From Batillaria attramentaria (lineage: Eukaryota; Mollusca; Gastropoda; Batillariidae), in the NCBI GenBank assembly GCA_018292915.2, contig JACVVK020000528.1, positions 65,001-129,000 of the forward strand: a stretch of 64,000 nt of DNA, in the 5' to 3' direction. Below, in pieces: positions 10,240-22,886 of this stretch. The notes beneath the pieces were generated by a model, which saw only the letters and a list, made by a program, of their open reading frames with translations, was not told the DNA's origin and did not search any database. The translations under genes were made by a program, and so were the position numbers. Numbering within the stretch: the stretch's first letter is position 1; each line of letters begins with the position of its first letter.

Positions 10240-13200
10240 CCGGAGACCTATGACACATTGCAGTGAAAGCCGAAAGGAAGCTGCAAGGCCGACCCCCTTT
10301 CAACACCCAGGACAACAACGAAAGTAGCCACATGGAACATCAGGACAATGTATGAAGTAGGAAGGACCATACAAGTAGCAAGAGAGATGAAGAACTACAA
10401 GACTGGAGTACTGGGACTGAGTGAGACAAGGTGGCTACAGACAGGAGAGCTGAGATTTTCATCGGGAGAGCAATTTCTGTACTCTGGACACACAGAGGAT
10501 GGAGCCCCCCCCCACACTGAGGGCGTGGCCCTGATGCTGGCACTGGAAGCACAGCGGGCACTAATCGGCTGGGAGCCTGTTAACTCCCGCATCATCACAG
10601 CCAAATTCATCACCAAGAAAAAAGACATCAAGTTGAACATCATCCGGTGCTACGCTCCCACCAATGATGTGGAAGAGGAGAAAAAAGATGACTTCTACCA
10701 ACAACTGCAGACAGTGATAGATAGAGGAGGAGCCAAGGACATGACCATACTGATGGGAGACTTCAACGCCAAGATCGGATCAGACAACACAGGCTACGAA
10801 GACACCATGGGAACACACTGACTGGGACAGATGAACGAAGATGGTGAGCGCTTTGCAGACTTTTGTGCCCTGAACCAGCTAGTGATAGGAGGCAGCATCT
10901 TCCCACACAAGCGCATCCACAAGGCCACATGGAGATCACCGGACCATGTCACGGAGAACCAGATTGATCACATCTGCATCAGCCGGAAGTTCAGGAGATC
11001 GTGGCGAGATGTGCGCGTGATGAGGGGTGCCGATGTATCATCAGACCACCACCTTCTTGCAACAACATTGAGACTTCGGCTTAAGAGACACACCAACGCC
11101 AACAACACACGGACCAGGTACAACGTTGGACTACTCAGGACCACAGACACACAAGCAGCATTCCGGATCAGCCTTTCCAACAGGTTCCAGCCACTGCAAG
11201 ACTTGATAGAAGACAGTGGATGGATATCGAGACACAGTGGGAACACAGCAAGAAACTCTGGCACGACAATGAGTAGAGGTCCTGAGAAAGCGAAGACCCA
11301 ACACAAGGAATGGATCTCTGTTGATACCATCCAGAAGCTGGAAGTTAGGAAAGAGAAGAAAACTGCACTGAACACGAGCCGAACAAAAAGAGCTAAGGCA
11401 AAGGCACAAGAAGAATACACAGCAGCTGACAGAGGAGTAAAGAGGAGCACCAGGAAGGACAAGAGGGACTACATCGACAACCTGGCCAGTCAAGCAGAGG
11501 AAGCAGCCCGACAAGGGAATCTAAAAGACCTGTACCAGGTGACCAAGAAGCTCGCGGGCAAATTTCAGCAGACAGACAAACCAGTGAAGGACAAGAACGG
11601 GCACCCACTGACAACAACTGAGGACTGAACAGCTGAAGCAATGGGCAAAACACTTCAGGGAGCTGTTAAATCGCCCCATCCCTGAAACACCACCAGACAT
11701 CCCACCAGCAGAGACAGAACTACCCATCAACTGCGACAAGCCCTCTAAGGCGGAGATCAGGAAAGCCATCATACTGAGAAATGGGAAAGCTGCAGGGCCG
11801 GACGAGATACCAGCAGAAGCCATCAAAGCAGACACAGAGACAGCCGTCAACATGCTGCACAGCCTATTCAGCAAGATTTGGGAGAAGGAAGAGGTGCCAG
11901 CCCAGTGGAAAGAAGGGATCATCATCAAGCTGCCAAAGAAAGGGGACCTCAGGGACTGCAGCAACTACCGAGGGATCATGCTCCTGTCAGTGCCAGGCAA
12001 GGTTCTCAACAGAATTCTACTGGAGAGGATGAGGGAGGCAGTCGACCCCATGCTCCGAGACCAGCAGGCAGGAACTGCGCTGACCAGATCGCCAGCCTAC
12101 GCATCATTGTTGAGCAGTCACTGGAGTGGAACTCTCCCCTCTACATCAACTTCATAGACTATGAGAAGGCTTTCGACAGTGTAAACAGAGAGGCGCTGTG
12201 GAAGCTGCTAAGGCACTATGGAGTTCCCGGGAAGATCATCTCCCTGATCCGGTGCACATACCAAGACATGAGCTGCAGGATTGCCCATGCCGGCCAGTCG
12301 TCAGAAAGCTTCGAGGTGAAGACCGGAGTCCGCCAGGGATGCCTGTTGTCCCCGTTCCTCTTCCCCCTGGTCATCGACAGGATCATGAAGACCACTACAG
12401 CAGGCAGGAAAAACGGGATACAATGGACACTCTGGGCGCAGCTTGATGACCTCGACTTTGCGGACGACCTGCCGCTCCTGTCTCACAGCCACAGCCAGAT
12501 GCAGGCCAAAACTACGTGCCTGGAAGCCACATCAGCCGAAACAGGGCTCAAGATCAACAGGAGGAAAACTGAGCTGATGAAGATCAACACCACTGCCAAC
12601 ACCAGTCACAGTCGGCGGAGAGCCCATCAGGGAGGTAGAGTCCTTTGTCTACCTGGGGAGTGTGGTTGATGGACAGGGAGGCACAGACCGAGACGTCACA
12701 GCCAGAATCGGCAAGGCAAGAGCAGCAATGGTCATGCTGAAGAACGTCTGGGCATCCAAAGTTGTCAGCATAAGAACCAAACTTCGCATCTTCAACTCCA
12801 ACGTGAAGTCAGTTCTGCTCTATGGATGCGAAACATGGAGGACAACGAAGACGATGCAGCAGAAGATCCAGACATTTCTCAACACCTGTCTGAGGCGCAT
12901 CTTCAACATCCGAGGGCCAGAGAACATCCGGAATGAAGAGCTGTGGGAGCGAGCGGGGCAGGAACCAGTGGCCAAGCAGATCCTGCGGAGGAAGTGGGGC
13001 TGGATTGGACACACCCTCAGGAAGCCAGCATCCAGCACCACACGCCAAGCCCTGACATGGAACCCGCAGGGGAAAAGGAAGAGAGGCCGGCCTCGCAACA
13101 GTTGGAGGCGGGACACTGAGGCAGAGCTATATAAGGAGGGGACCAACTGGACTGGAGTGGCAAAAATAGCCCAGAACAGAGTGCGATGGCGAAGGGTTGT

Positions 13201-13240
13201 CGATGGCCTATGCTCCACTTGGAGCCAGGGGCTCTAAATA
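10240..13240 (+). mobile_element. APE-type non-LTR retrotransposon (LINE), decayed
   Basis: One ORF2-type sequence on the + strand covers an apurinic endonuclease domain and a reverse transcriptase, and ends near 13237 just before taactaactactcggg. Exact 5' and 3' ends and target duplications were not found because the host piggyBac-like sequence is itself repetitive. The clade (RTE-like or another APE group) cannot be fixed by eye. Confidence 0.8.
10348..13237 (+). pseudogene. LINE endonuclease-reverse transcriptase, broken ORF
   Basis: The endonuclease part has the APE signature LSETRW, GDFNAKIG and SDHH (10348 to about 11100). The reverse transcriptase has GKAAGPDEIPAE, a DYEKAFDSV block (around 12160), VRQGCLLSPFLF and the catalytic FADD (around 12460). 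The C-terminal part (12620-13237) has LLYGCETW and a basic KRKRGRPRNSW. The reading frame is broken by an in-frame TGA at 10819-10821 and by frame changes near 11620, near 12070 and near 12615. The copy cannot encode a working protein and looks like an old insertion. Confidence 0.85.
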
Positions 13241-13840
13241 ACTAACTACTCGGGCTTGCCCAGAGAGCTCTATACACGGCTTTCCTGTTCTCGCCCACGT
13301 GCAAAAGAATGTGCTACAGGCCTGGTGGTACACTGGCACTTCGTGCAGAGAAATGGACCATGTGAAATAGTTGATAAACAAAGCCAAGGCATACAGAAAG
13401 AACGCACGGTTTATTGAGTGCACATGATACAGAACAACAGGATATGGGAGAAAAACCTACCCGTGTTCAGCAAATTCATAGCTCAAGACCTCCATGATGG
13501 AAAAGATGCGAGCACTCCACTTCCTGTACTTCAGTCTCACTATGACAACGTGGGTCCGCACGGCCCCACGACGTCCTCGGAAGGATATGCACGTTTTTTC
13601 TTCTTTGAGAAGTATGGGTCCGCACGGCCCCGCGATGTCTTCCATAGGTACAAAAACTTTGACTTTTATTTATTTATTTACTTCTCGCGTAAATTTAATG
13701 ATCTTTTAGGACATAACAGTTTTTCAGGTGCCTGAGGCATTTTTAAAAGCTCATTAAAAAATTCCATCTAGTTTAAGAGATATTTGCAGTTAAACACCGT
13801 TCTGGGGCCACACGGACCCACGACAGCTGGCGAAGGTTAA

Positions 13841-14147
13841 AAAAAAAATGTACATTGACCTTTTTCGCCTGTATGTTGTGTTCTTTGTTCGTCTTTGTTT
13901 TGTCTGATATTTTTCTGTTCTGTTCACGACATCATCTTATACAGATTAGCCATTTCCCACTGAATGAACTGTTGACGTTTTGTCGAATATTACAGTACAT
14001 GTACATTAATTTACGCTCGTACAAGTACCCGTAGTATCCAAAGTGCAAACCAGACAGGCATCCCACTGCTAAAAGTACAGGACTGTATCAAGAGCGTCTT
14101 CAGTATTGAATCCATAGCGATGAAAATTGATCTTTACTTAAAGCGGT
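13841..14147. other. Unique-looking AT-rich sequence, no gene seen
   Basis: An A-run follows the TTAA at 13837-13840. Nothing else was recognised. Confidence 0.4.
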
Positions 14148-14985
14148 TAACGCTACCGTTTGTATGCTCACAGATCGTTCTAACCTGTTTTCGTGGTATC
14201 CATCATCGCATCACTCACACATCTGGACAATGACAGCGTCTGTTATGCTGGCACTGAGCCAGCGGAAGTGTACTCGATGACGCGTCGACCACACCGAACG
14301 CGGCTCCAGTATTATGATAACAGTGGAATGTTCCACTGCTGGTGAAAAGTATAAACAACACTGTATCGCATTCATAGCTGTACAAAAAGTGTAAACAACA
14401 CTGTATCGCATTCAGAGCTGTACCAAAAGTGTAAACGACACTGTATCGCATTCAAAGCTGTACGGAAAGTGTAAACGACACTGTATCGCACTCAGAGCTG
14501 TACCAAAAGTGTAAACGACACTGTATCGCATTCAGAGCTGTACGAAAAGTGTAAACAACACTGTATCGCATTCAGAGCTTACCAAAAGTGTAAACAACAC
14601 TCAATCGCATTCAGAGCTGTACCAAAAGTGTAAACGACACTCTATCGCATTCAGAGCTGTACGAAAAGTGTAAACAACACTGTATCGCATTCAGAGTTGT
14701 ACCAAAAGTGTAAACGATACTGTATCGCATTCAGGGTTGTACGAAAAGTGTAAACGACACTGTGTCGCATTCAGAGCTGTACCAAAAGTGTAAACACCAC
14801 TGTATCGCATTCAGAGATGTACGAAAAGTGTAAACGACACTGTGTCGCATTAAGAGCTGTACGTAAAGTGTAGGCAACTTTGTATCGCATTAAGAGCTGT
14901 ACTAATCATCAATATAGAGTATTTCGAGCTTACATGTGCACTCACAAGCGAAACTGTTCTAAAACATAAGTTGGCTCAGCAATGA
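14148..14985 (+). repeat. Diverged segmental copy containing an expanded 40-bp minisatellite
   Basis: The flanks match 9138-9440 (gctcacagatcgttct at the left, aaacataagttggctcag at the right). Positions 14335-14900 hold about 14 copies of a 40-bp unit with tgtatcgcattcagagctgt and aaaagtgtaaacgacac. Confidence 0.9.
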
Positions 14986-15282
14986 TGGAATTAGTCCGTG
15001 TAATTATATCGATAATCATCAGCATATACTGTGAATTAAAGGCACCAAGTCTATAAGTATTATGTTTGACAGAAGACAACGTTTGTTGCGGACAGTTGCT
15101 ATTGTGAGTGTGCTTGTAAGCTCTGTGTTATTTACACATGTACATGTACTGCGTTTTGAACGAACGAACGAAACTTTATTTTCCAAGGATAAAAGATTAG
15201 GTGCGCAGACCTGTCTTACATCTTGTCCTTGCTAAGCTACTTATATAAACAAACTAAGCTCCAACTAAGTAGAGCACACACA

Positions 15283-15285
<3 letters not shown>

Positions 15286-15334
<49 letters not shown>

Positions 15335-15350
15335 GATATATATATATATA
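15286..15350. repeat. (CA)n then (TA)n
   Basis: A CA microsatellite running into a short TATAGA/TA tract at the edge of the hairpin repeat. Confidence 0.9.
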
Positions 15351-15592
15351 TATAGAATAGGAACAAAGGCGTTACTAAAGCCGAAAACATGCGCTCAATC
15401 AGGTCAATTTGAAAGTAGGGGAAGTAAGTAAAGCTGAGAGCGCTCCCTAGATCTAGGAGGTGTGTGCTTTGTATGCGGACTTGTCCAATGGCATACAAAG
15501 CACACACCTCCTAGATCTAGGGAGCGTTCTCAGCTTTACTTACTCCCCCTACTTTCAAATTGACCTGATTGAGCCTTTGTTCCTATTCTATA
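15351..15592. repeat. ~240-bp hairpin (inverted repeat), 14-bp loop
   Basis: The left arm 15351-15476 and right arm 15491-15592 are near-perfect reverse complements, apart from about 26 extra bases in the left arm around 15370-15395. The loop is ggacttgtccaatg. The right-arm sequence (caaagcacacacctcctag onward) occurs again at 22950-23010, and the loop region again at 16012-16031. It looks like a fold-back or MITE-like repeat; no coding capacity is seen. Confidence 0.85.
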
Positions 15593-16009
15593 TTAAATGT
15601 AATTACATGACATTACACCTAGGCAGTTGCTCCTTCTAAATTATTTAGTCTTTTTCCGCTGAAACCTCTTGCAGAGCTTTAGGGTAGCAACGTCTGCTAG
15701 TACTGGAGACGCACCAGATTATTCTGGGGCAGCCTTTTAGTGCTAGTTGGACGCTGCAGCCCTCGTGGGTATCGCCGCATGCTCACCTGATGAGGGTCCC
15801 ATTGACCCGAAACCATGGTCGTGAGCGGCTAAAATCACCAATTCATATGGCCTTGGTCGTACCGACCATTTTCCTCCCGGTGGGAGGGGAATGGGGGCAC
15901 TATGAATGGTGAGATACCCTTAGATCTGTTAGACGTTTCAGCGGTAGGATGGTAGGTCTCCCCCCCCCCCCCACCTCCCATTGTGGCTTGTAGCCAATAT
16001 AGGGCAAGG
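15593..16009. other. Repeat-like region, no gene
   Basis: It contains ggtcgtaccgaccattttcc and a C14 run near 15960. Composition suggests a repeat flank; no gene is seen. Confidence 0.35.
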
Positions 16010-16031
16010 CGGACTTGTCCAATGGCATACA
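16010..16031 (+). repeat. Left flank of the Academ-like insertion site
   Basis: The sequence gcggacttgtccaatggcat matches the hairpin repeat at 15475-15497 and breaks off exactly where the inverted-repeat end of the 6.9-kb transposon starts. It resumes after the transposon at 22950. Confidence 0.8.
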
Positions 16032-16093
16032 TAGTCCGTGGGCACCAGTTGCAAAAGAGGCCTAGAAAAAGAGTTCGTGGTCTACCATATTGT
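16032..16093 (+). repeat. Academ-like left terminal inverted repeat
   Basis: It starts tagtccgtgggcacc and contains gttcgtggtctacc and attgtgaacaa. It pairs with 22887-22949. Confidence 0.8.
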
Positions 16094-16808
16094 GAACAAA
16101 AACAAATTACATGATGGTGATCAGGAATGTTTGGATTAGTCACCGCCAAGTTTCGTATTAAAAATTCTTGCTCTTGTGCGTTTCGCGGCCATTTTCGTGT
16201 TAATACTTTTCATATATTGACTACCATCAGTGGCACTGGTATGATGTCAACAAACTGCTTGCTGAGTGAGTCCAAACTGTCTAAAAAGCTACAGGGTGTT
16301 ATTTTCTCATATCTGTGGCCACTGAAATGTGTTTCAAATTAAAAAAATCAACAATAAAACACAGGAAGATTAGGAAAAAATGATTACCTCCCTTGCCGTA
16401 ATCGTGAAAAGAATGTCACATGTCTTGGGAAGTTTTGTGGAAGGTAGCATCTTCTTGCACACTCAAAACAGCAGTCACAATCACAGTTCACAATGTATTG
16501 CAAACAAATAATCAGGTAATCCACAGGCTGAAGTCTGTCATTCAGTTCAACAAATGCCCGAAAATGCACGAGAAGAGCATCCGCAAGTCACAAAACAGCA
16601 CCCTGTCGCTTGACAGTCACTTGTAATCACAAAACACAATTTCAAAGTCTGATCTGTTACAACGTAGTACAAATGTAAGTTAATGCACACTTGGTCCACA
16701 GATTCAATAGCATGGAACAGTCTTGAACTAGTTGAAGTCTGGCAAAATGAGGAAAGTATGGCAAACAGTCACTTCATGCACATGTCACTCTGAAAATCAC
16801 ACTGTCCA

Positions 16809-19800
16809 CTAATCTTCATCTTCTGACACACATGATTGCTCCGACTCATTCTCTGACTCACTGCTATCCACATCCTCAGTTGTCCCTTGGTTGCAGCAGT
16901 TCACACAGGCACATGCCTTAGTACAAATGAGCGAACGTTTGCGGCAGGAACATCTCGCACTTGTACATCCACTGCTCTTGCAAGAACACTGCACAAACTC
17001 TGAAACGAAGGGTGGCACAGCAGGAAGTGACATCCACTTGAACACCAAGAATCCGTTGTCATCTATCATCCATCCATGGGACTGGGGAGAAGGAGCACTA
17101 ATGTACTGGTTCAAGCAGCGCCGATGAATGCCAGCCTGGTATGCAGCACGCATGGCATGGAGATTGAATGAATCTTGATTTGGAGGCAAGCTGTTGTCTC
17201 CATGGTCTTTGCGCTGAAACAAATGATGTCTAAGACTGTTGACATCAGTGTCTGATTTGCTTCCATACAGTGCACAGACAAAGGCTTCAAGATTCTTCAG
17301 AGTTTCCTCACTTGGGGTCCACTCGGTGCCAAAATCTGCAAATGTTGAGGCAAAACGTGGATGAGCACGCAGACAGGAGACAGCCTTCTTCTTCCCTTTG
17401 CCTCGGAAGGAACTCACAGTGTCACATCCTGTGAATGAGTGGAGACCGAGGAGTGCCTGGCAACTTGTTTCACTGTACGTGTCTTTTATGCTTGAGATGT
17501 TAAACAAGCAGTCTTTGTTTGACATCTGCAACATAAGACTGCAGTCAACACGGTGGGCCATGGCAATGGCAAGCACAAAGACATCAGTGTCTGGGCTGAC
17601 AACTAGCACTGTCGGATAGCTGTGACCAGCACTGAACGCATGTAGAAGCAGCCTGGTGTCTGCTTGCTGGTGGTCACATGCCAACTCGGGGACCTCTTCT
17701 GCCTCTCCATTCTCACCATTGAGAAGACAGCAGGATGTGTTGCTGGCATAGTACACTAGGACACCCTTGAATGCAGCAGACGAATACTCTTTCCACTGGC
17801 TCAGAAGGAAATCAATCAGCGCCTGCTTGTTTTTCCTCGATGCAAGGTATTGCTGGAAATTCCGCGGCACTTTCTGAATTCGGTCCCCGAGGTGTAAGAC
17901 TTGGATGCCGGCTGCAGCAGCTCTGCGATCTTGCTCTGCAGACTTGATTGTTTTTTTCTGGGTACGTGTCCCATACCACGTCAACACGCTGTGCACCAGC
18001 TGAAACTGCCTTGCCCACAACAGCATCCAGCACATGGGCAGCCAAGTCGCAGAAGGTGGAGGGCAAGTTACGCAGCTGACGCAGGAAAGCCATACCATCA
18101 ATTACCACGGCAAGCGGGGTCGGTGCATGATCAACTTGCATCTGTGGCGCATCTTTCATGATTTCGTGCATCATGGCTCACTTGTTGGTTTTCGTCATTG
18201 ATCCATCACCATTTCCCAGAGCTGGAGGAATTTCTGCAAGCGCATAGCGTACAACGTCTTTCAGGTCAACCTGCTCACGCTGAGAGATGGTCAGTAGGCG
18301 AGACAACAGTTTGTTGGTGGCTATGAGTGTTGTCCTCTTTTCTGAAGACTCTGAGGAGCTCTTCACAGTGTTCTCGGCAAAGGTCTTCAGCTTCAGGCTC
18401 TTCAATGTGGCGAAGACAGACTGCTCCTTTTTGACAAACCTGTCCTCCACAAATTTTCTGTACTGTGTCTCACCAGTTTGCATGGCTGATGAAAGATGTC
18501 TGGCCACATCGCCACTGGCAACAACTCCAGATGAGATGTTGATTAAATTGAGCGACTCTACAGTGAAGGGGTTGATATGTTCCCTGATGTAAGTCTTCAC
18601 TGCGGCCACCATCTCTTCATGCTTCCTCACCTCACCTGGCTCCATGTCTTTCCTTGTTGGCATTTCTTCCCTGCTGTGCCCCGCGAGATTTTCACATTGC
18701 TCGGTCATTCTGCCCCTGGCATGGCTGCTCATCACCCATCGGCACACTGCGTTTTTCCTCAGCGAAAATCCCTTCCAGCCTGCTTTTGATTTTGCCTCTC
18801 TGTTGATGGTTTGTTCTATGGTTTGATCGCAAGCGACTTTGGCGAAACCATAGGAGGACTGGCGCTGGACTGAAAACTGACCATCAAGTAGATGCGCATG
18901 GGTGCTTGGATGTGTAGCTGGGAGAGCCACCATCTCTCTGTAATAGATGGACATGTACCTGGCATAGTTCACTCGGTCCAGAGCGAAAAACCATGGCAGC
19001 ATCCGATGTACTGCTGCTAGATGGAGGCTCCAGTTTCCTTCCCGCGATGCTCGCAAAAACAACAGCATCAGCTGCACCATGTCCAGATATGATGACCAGA
19101 ATGCATAGGTTGGGTGAAGCTGACTACGCTCAGCATTGTAGTGGCTGAAGTCACGGAGGAGTCTGGTGCACTCAGCAGAGAAAACTGCGTCTGTAAACTT
19201 CCCCTCAGACCAATGTTCTGCCAGCAGGTCAAATGTTTCCCTGCAATTGAATTGCAAAATTATGAAATGAATGCCGAGAAATAAAACATCTGCAAAGAAA
19301 TCTCATCTTCAAATTCTAAAAGTAGATGAATCGACAACCAATTATAACAATATTATGAAATAATGTTTTTCACTTTTTGTCACATAATTTATAATGGTAA
19401 TGTTAAAAATGGTACTCACTTGTAAGATTCCTGGGTATCTGGTTCCTGTTGTTGGAGGAATGCCTCCAGTCGCAGGCAGGCCAAAGCCTCTGCCAGCTGC
19501 TTGTGTGCCCGTAAAGCTCTGTTGTAGTGCCGACCTGACAAGACCCCCTTCATAGAACCTGACGCAACAGTGCCACATTCAGTGAGGATTGCCTCCAAAA
19601 CAGATTGCTGGAATCGCTTTCCTGTAACATGTGAAGAAAAGAACATCATTTAAAGACCATGCTGACCATGGTAGGGCCAAAGGAAAGAAATTCTTTCCGG
19701 TTTTAACCTCAGATCAGTAGTATTTCACTTCAGCCTTGAACAAGCCTTGACAAAAAACAAACAAAAGACCCTTGGGTGAAAAATTTTCTGTCAATCTATT

Positions 19801-21717
19801 TGTCCTATTGTTTCAGCAAGTATACCAGAAACGTGCATTTGTTTTCTTTTGACTCAAAGGTATACTTATTATAAGGGATGCTTTAATAAAGTTGTGGCCT
19901 GCTACCATACCATACTGCACTTCTGCTATTTCACAGAGCATAGGGAATAAAACGAATATGACTATTTCCACTCTCTAAAGATAATCAGTGACTTACCAAT
20001 GGCACCAAGGAATGCCATCAATGTGTGGAATTCACCCATTCGGAGCACTAAGTGCTGTATGAAGTCTGCATTCCCCCATCGGAGCTGCTGGGCCTTGGAA
20101 TAGATTGCTTGGTCTGCGACGATCACCACTTCGTGCAGATTTAAGCTCTCTGCAATCTGCACGCTGCGTTTGAGGATTTCATTGACTGTTGACCATTCAG
20201 TTGCACTGGCATCAATAACAGGAAGGTACGTAATAGTGGATAACGGTGGGACATGTTGCTGCAGTACAGTGTGGTATCCTGCCCAAGTGAGCTGAACAGG
20301 TTCTCCTTCATTCAGCTTGGTCTTCAAAAGGAAGAAAGCACCATCCTCTAGTTTGTCATTCTCAAGCTCTCTGTACTCAGCATCTGTGCCTGATGCCTGT
20401 GGGAGGTCAGGATCAATTCGTCTCTGCTTGGTAAATATGGGAATAGCCTCTGGTGTAACTTGTAAAGATCTTCTCCTCTTCCTTGTGATTGTCACTGGAA
20501 CAGTGTTGCCATTATTCCTCTCTCTCTCTTCTGTTTGGGTCTGGATTGCAATGCCATTCACACAGTGTGTTGTGTTCATGCCATTTGTAGTTTCTTCCAC
20601 AAAATCAATGTTATCCCAAACAAGGGTGGTAAAAGTATTTTGACGCAGTGTTGCTGGCACAGGCTGAAGCAGTTGAAATTCAGCCATGTCAGTCTCCAGA
20701 CGCTGAACTGTTGAATGGGAAGCTGAATGGCCCAACCCATTCAAAATATCTATCACCCTTTTTGAACCAGTGATGTGTCTGACAGCCATACTGATGATAC
20801 TGAGCATAAAATGCTTAGGAGGTGTGCAACAGGGATTGGCTAAGAACAGGATGTCTTGAGCAATGGATAGAATCCGCCTTCTAGCCTCAGGTTCCACATC
20901 TACTTGGTCTACTTGAGGTTCACTGGACAGGCCACAAATCCATGCCAACATGTTAAACAGTACAGGAGGAACAAGTGAAACGATTCTTTCTTCAGTCATT
21001 TCCTCTGCAGGAGGAGGCCATGTCGATGGCTTGAAAGGCGGTGCCTGCTTTACAGCATTTCGAACAGCAAGAGAAGCCATGAAAACATTTCTCAGTTCAT
21101 GTGAATCTTCTGTTGTTGTACACCTAGCTGACATAGTATCTTCAACTCCTTCCACTTCTTCATCACCAGAAGAACCTTTATCAGACTCCACGTCAGAGGA
21201 TGAATCGCATTCACTACTGCTGACAATGTCAGCAGGATCAATGATTCTGCTGGAATTATGATCCCTGGATCGTGGTGATGGAAAGAAAGCGACTTGTGCA
21301 TCAGATGGGTTTTTTTCTGGTTTGCGAATTGAATGTCAGGATAAGCTGCCTTCAGTCGCGCTTTCAGATACACAGTCTTATACTTTGAGCTAAGGTTGAT
21401 GTGATCTACTTGTCTCACTTTTTTTACTGAAGATACGCTTTAATGATCTTATTGTGATGACCTCCCCCCTGTCTTTCACGCGACGTTCAATTGTGTCTTG
21501 ACAAAATGCTGTGAAGGAAGCCTGTAAACTATCTGCTGATGGGGCAATGGAGGAGATACTTGAGGTTTGCCGACCAGCGGACATCATAAATTGCTTGTAG
21601 CAGGATGCATGGTATCTGCACAAACAAAGAAAAACATACTGAAAGTTGTCACTGAAACTCATCATATTTTAATATCCGTGCCCTGAAATATCTCAGTAAC
21701 TCTAACCCTTAAACACA

Positions 21718-21788
<71 letters not shown>

Positions 21789-22682
21789 ACTTTGCTTCAA
21801 CAGCAAGAAGATCGTCTTTGTAATTTAAATCTCTCAGGATGTCCTCTCTGTGTAGCAAAGAAGCAGCTTCTAAAAACCCGTGACCCTCACTTCCACCCTG
21901 AAAACCAAACACAATACTTTGCTGTAGTGGCTGTGTTTGTCCAGGTTATTTGTGACAGTAATGATTCTGGAACATAAACTTGGAAGGGTGCTTAACTGAC
22001 AAACACTGAAAATGAAAATTTCACTTTATTGTTTAGCTGGAATGGCACCTTAAACCTATTCAAGAGCATCTGTAGTCATTTCTCTGCTTGCAACTTAAAA
22101 ACAACCAACTGTCATTGAAGTGCTGTAGTGACACTCTGCAGCATATATGTTGGTCAAGTAGGGCGGTACGGGAAATGTATTTCAATTTCTTATTATTAAA
22201 TCTGCTTTCGTGATCTCATGTAAGAAATAATGAAAGTATTGAAACAATCTTATAGTGCTTACCTGCAGCAGTGTTTCGCGCGTCCTTGTCCCAGTGCCTT
22301 TACGTTTCACCCATTTTTCTTTCCTGCAAATGATACACACTGGGGGAAGAATGTTCGATGGTCGCCGGTCTTCTCGCTTCCGCAAAACTTTCCTAACAGG
22401 GGACGGTTTTCGCACAAGCTTTCCTTTGGCCACGCGTTTCTCAGCTTGTGCAATCCTGACTTTGTGCGTGAAAGCTTTGTAGCACGCGTCGTGGTACCCA
22501 TCTCCATCGCTTCGTTCTGGCTTCTGTGTCAGCAACTGCGCTCTTTCACGCTCACACCCGTCCAAGTTTACCCATTGTTCACAGCACTGTAAAACTGTCT
22601 TCCAGCGAATGTCCGTAAAACAAGAAATTTCTTCGGTTTCGGCACCAGAAACGCAGTGGATCACACACGTTTTCTCCGACAT
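16809..22682 (-). pseudogene. Academ-like transposase gene with XPG-type nuclease, five exons, broken
   Basis: Minus-strand exons, in transcript order: 22682-22263 (starts MSEKTCVIHC), 21897-21791, 21615-19997, 19621-19420 and 19240-16809. All junctions are GT-AG and phase-compatible; about 1590 codons. N-terminal exons carry Cys/His modules (GYHDACYKAF, YHASCYKQF). The middle has VWDNIDF and VIVADQAIY, plausible acidic residues of an RNase-H-like transposase core, and GVLSGRHYNRA. The last exon has XPG/FEN1-like motifs (VVIDGMAF, a WDTY aspartate, SPDTDVFVL, HSFTGCDT followed by a GKGKKKA hairpin) and a C-terminal CXC-type Cys-rich module starting CSCKSSGC. Defects: an in-frame TGA at 18178-18180 and three frame changes, each at a run of seven A (21419-21425, 21310-21316, 17951-17957). 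It is therefore probably inactive, unless the homopolymer changes are sequencing errors. Confidence 0.78.
21712..21786. repeat. (CA)n in the second Academ-like intron
   Basis: About 35 CA units, immediately downstream (on the minus strand) of the GTAAGT donor at 21790-21785. Confidence 0.95.
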
Positions 22683-22886
22683 TGTTTACAACTAATGAAG
22701 GCCGCATGTGGTTTCTTTCACAAGAGATCTGCTAAGGGAAGTAACCCGGACAGGAAAATTACGTCCCTTGTGCGAGCAAAAACTCCGAAATTATAAGTGC
22801 CTCCTATTTCAACAAGAGCAATTATTTTTAATACGACGACCCACCAACATTCTTTCACACCACTTTTGAGTTGCCTAAACACATTT
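22683..22886 (-). other. Academ-like 5' leader region
   Basis: About 200 bp between the start codon at 22682 and the right inverted repeat. It presumably holds the transposon promoter; no TATA box was recognised. Confidence 0.4.

Larger units (their letters stand above)
9882..13836. mobile_element. piggyBac-like non-autonomous element (TTAA-flanked), interrupted by a LINE
   Basis: TTAA lies at 9878-9881 and again at 13837-13840. The ends are inverted: ccttcgc on the left and gcgaagg on the right, with weaker matching further in (gacgtcg against the complement of cgacagc). Sub-terminal repeats carry ggggccgtgcggacccatac three times on the left (about 9928-10075), and the reverse complement occurs on the right (about 13550-13635, and 13803-13820). 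TTAA duplication is the hallmark of piggyBac transposition. No piggyBac transposase is present. The centre is occupied by a decayed LINE, so the shell is a nested composite. Confidence 0.65.

Noticed and set aside
18287..18826. Plus-strand frames opposite the Academ-like gene
   Set aside because: Shadow frames of the minus-strand coding sequence, which has recognisable domains.
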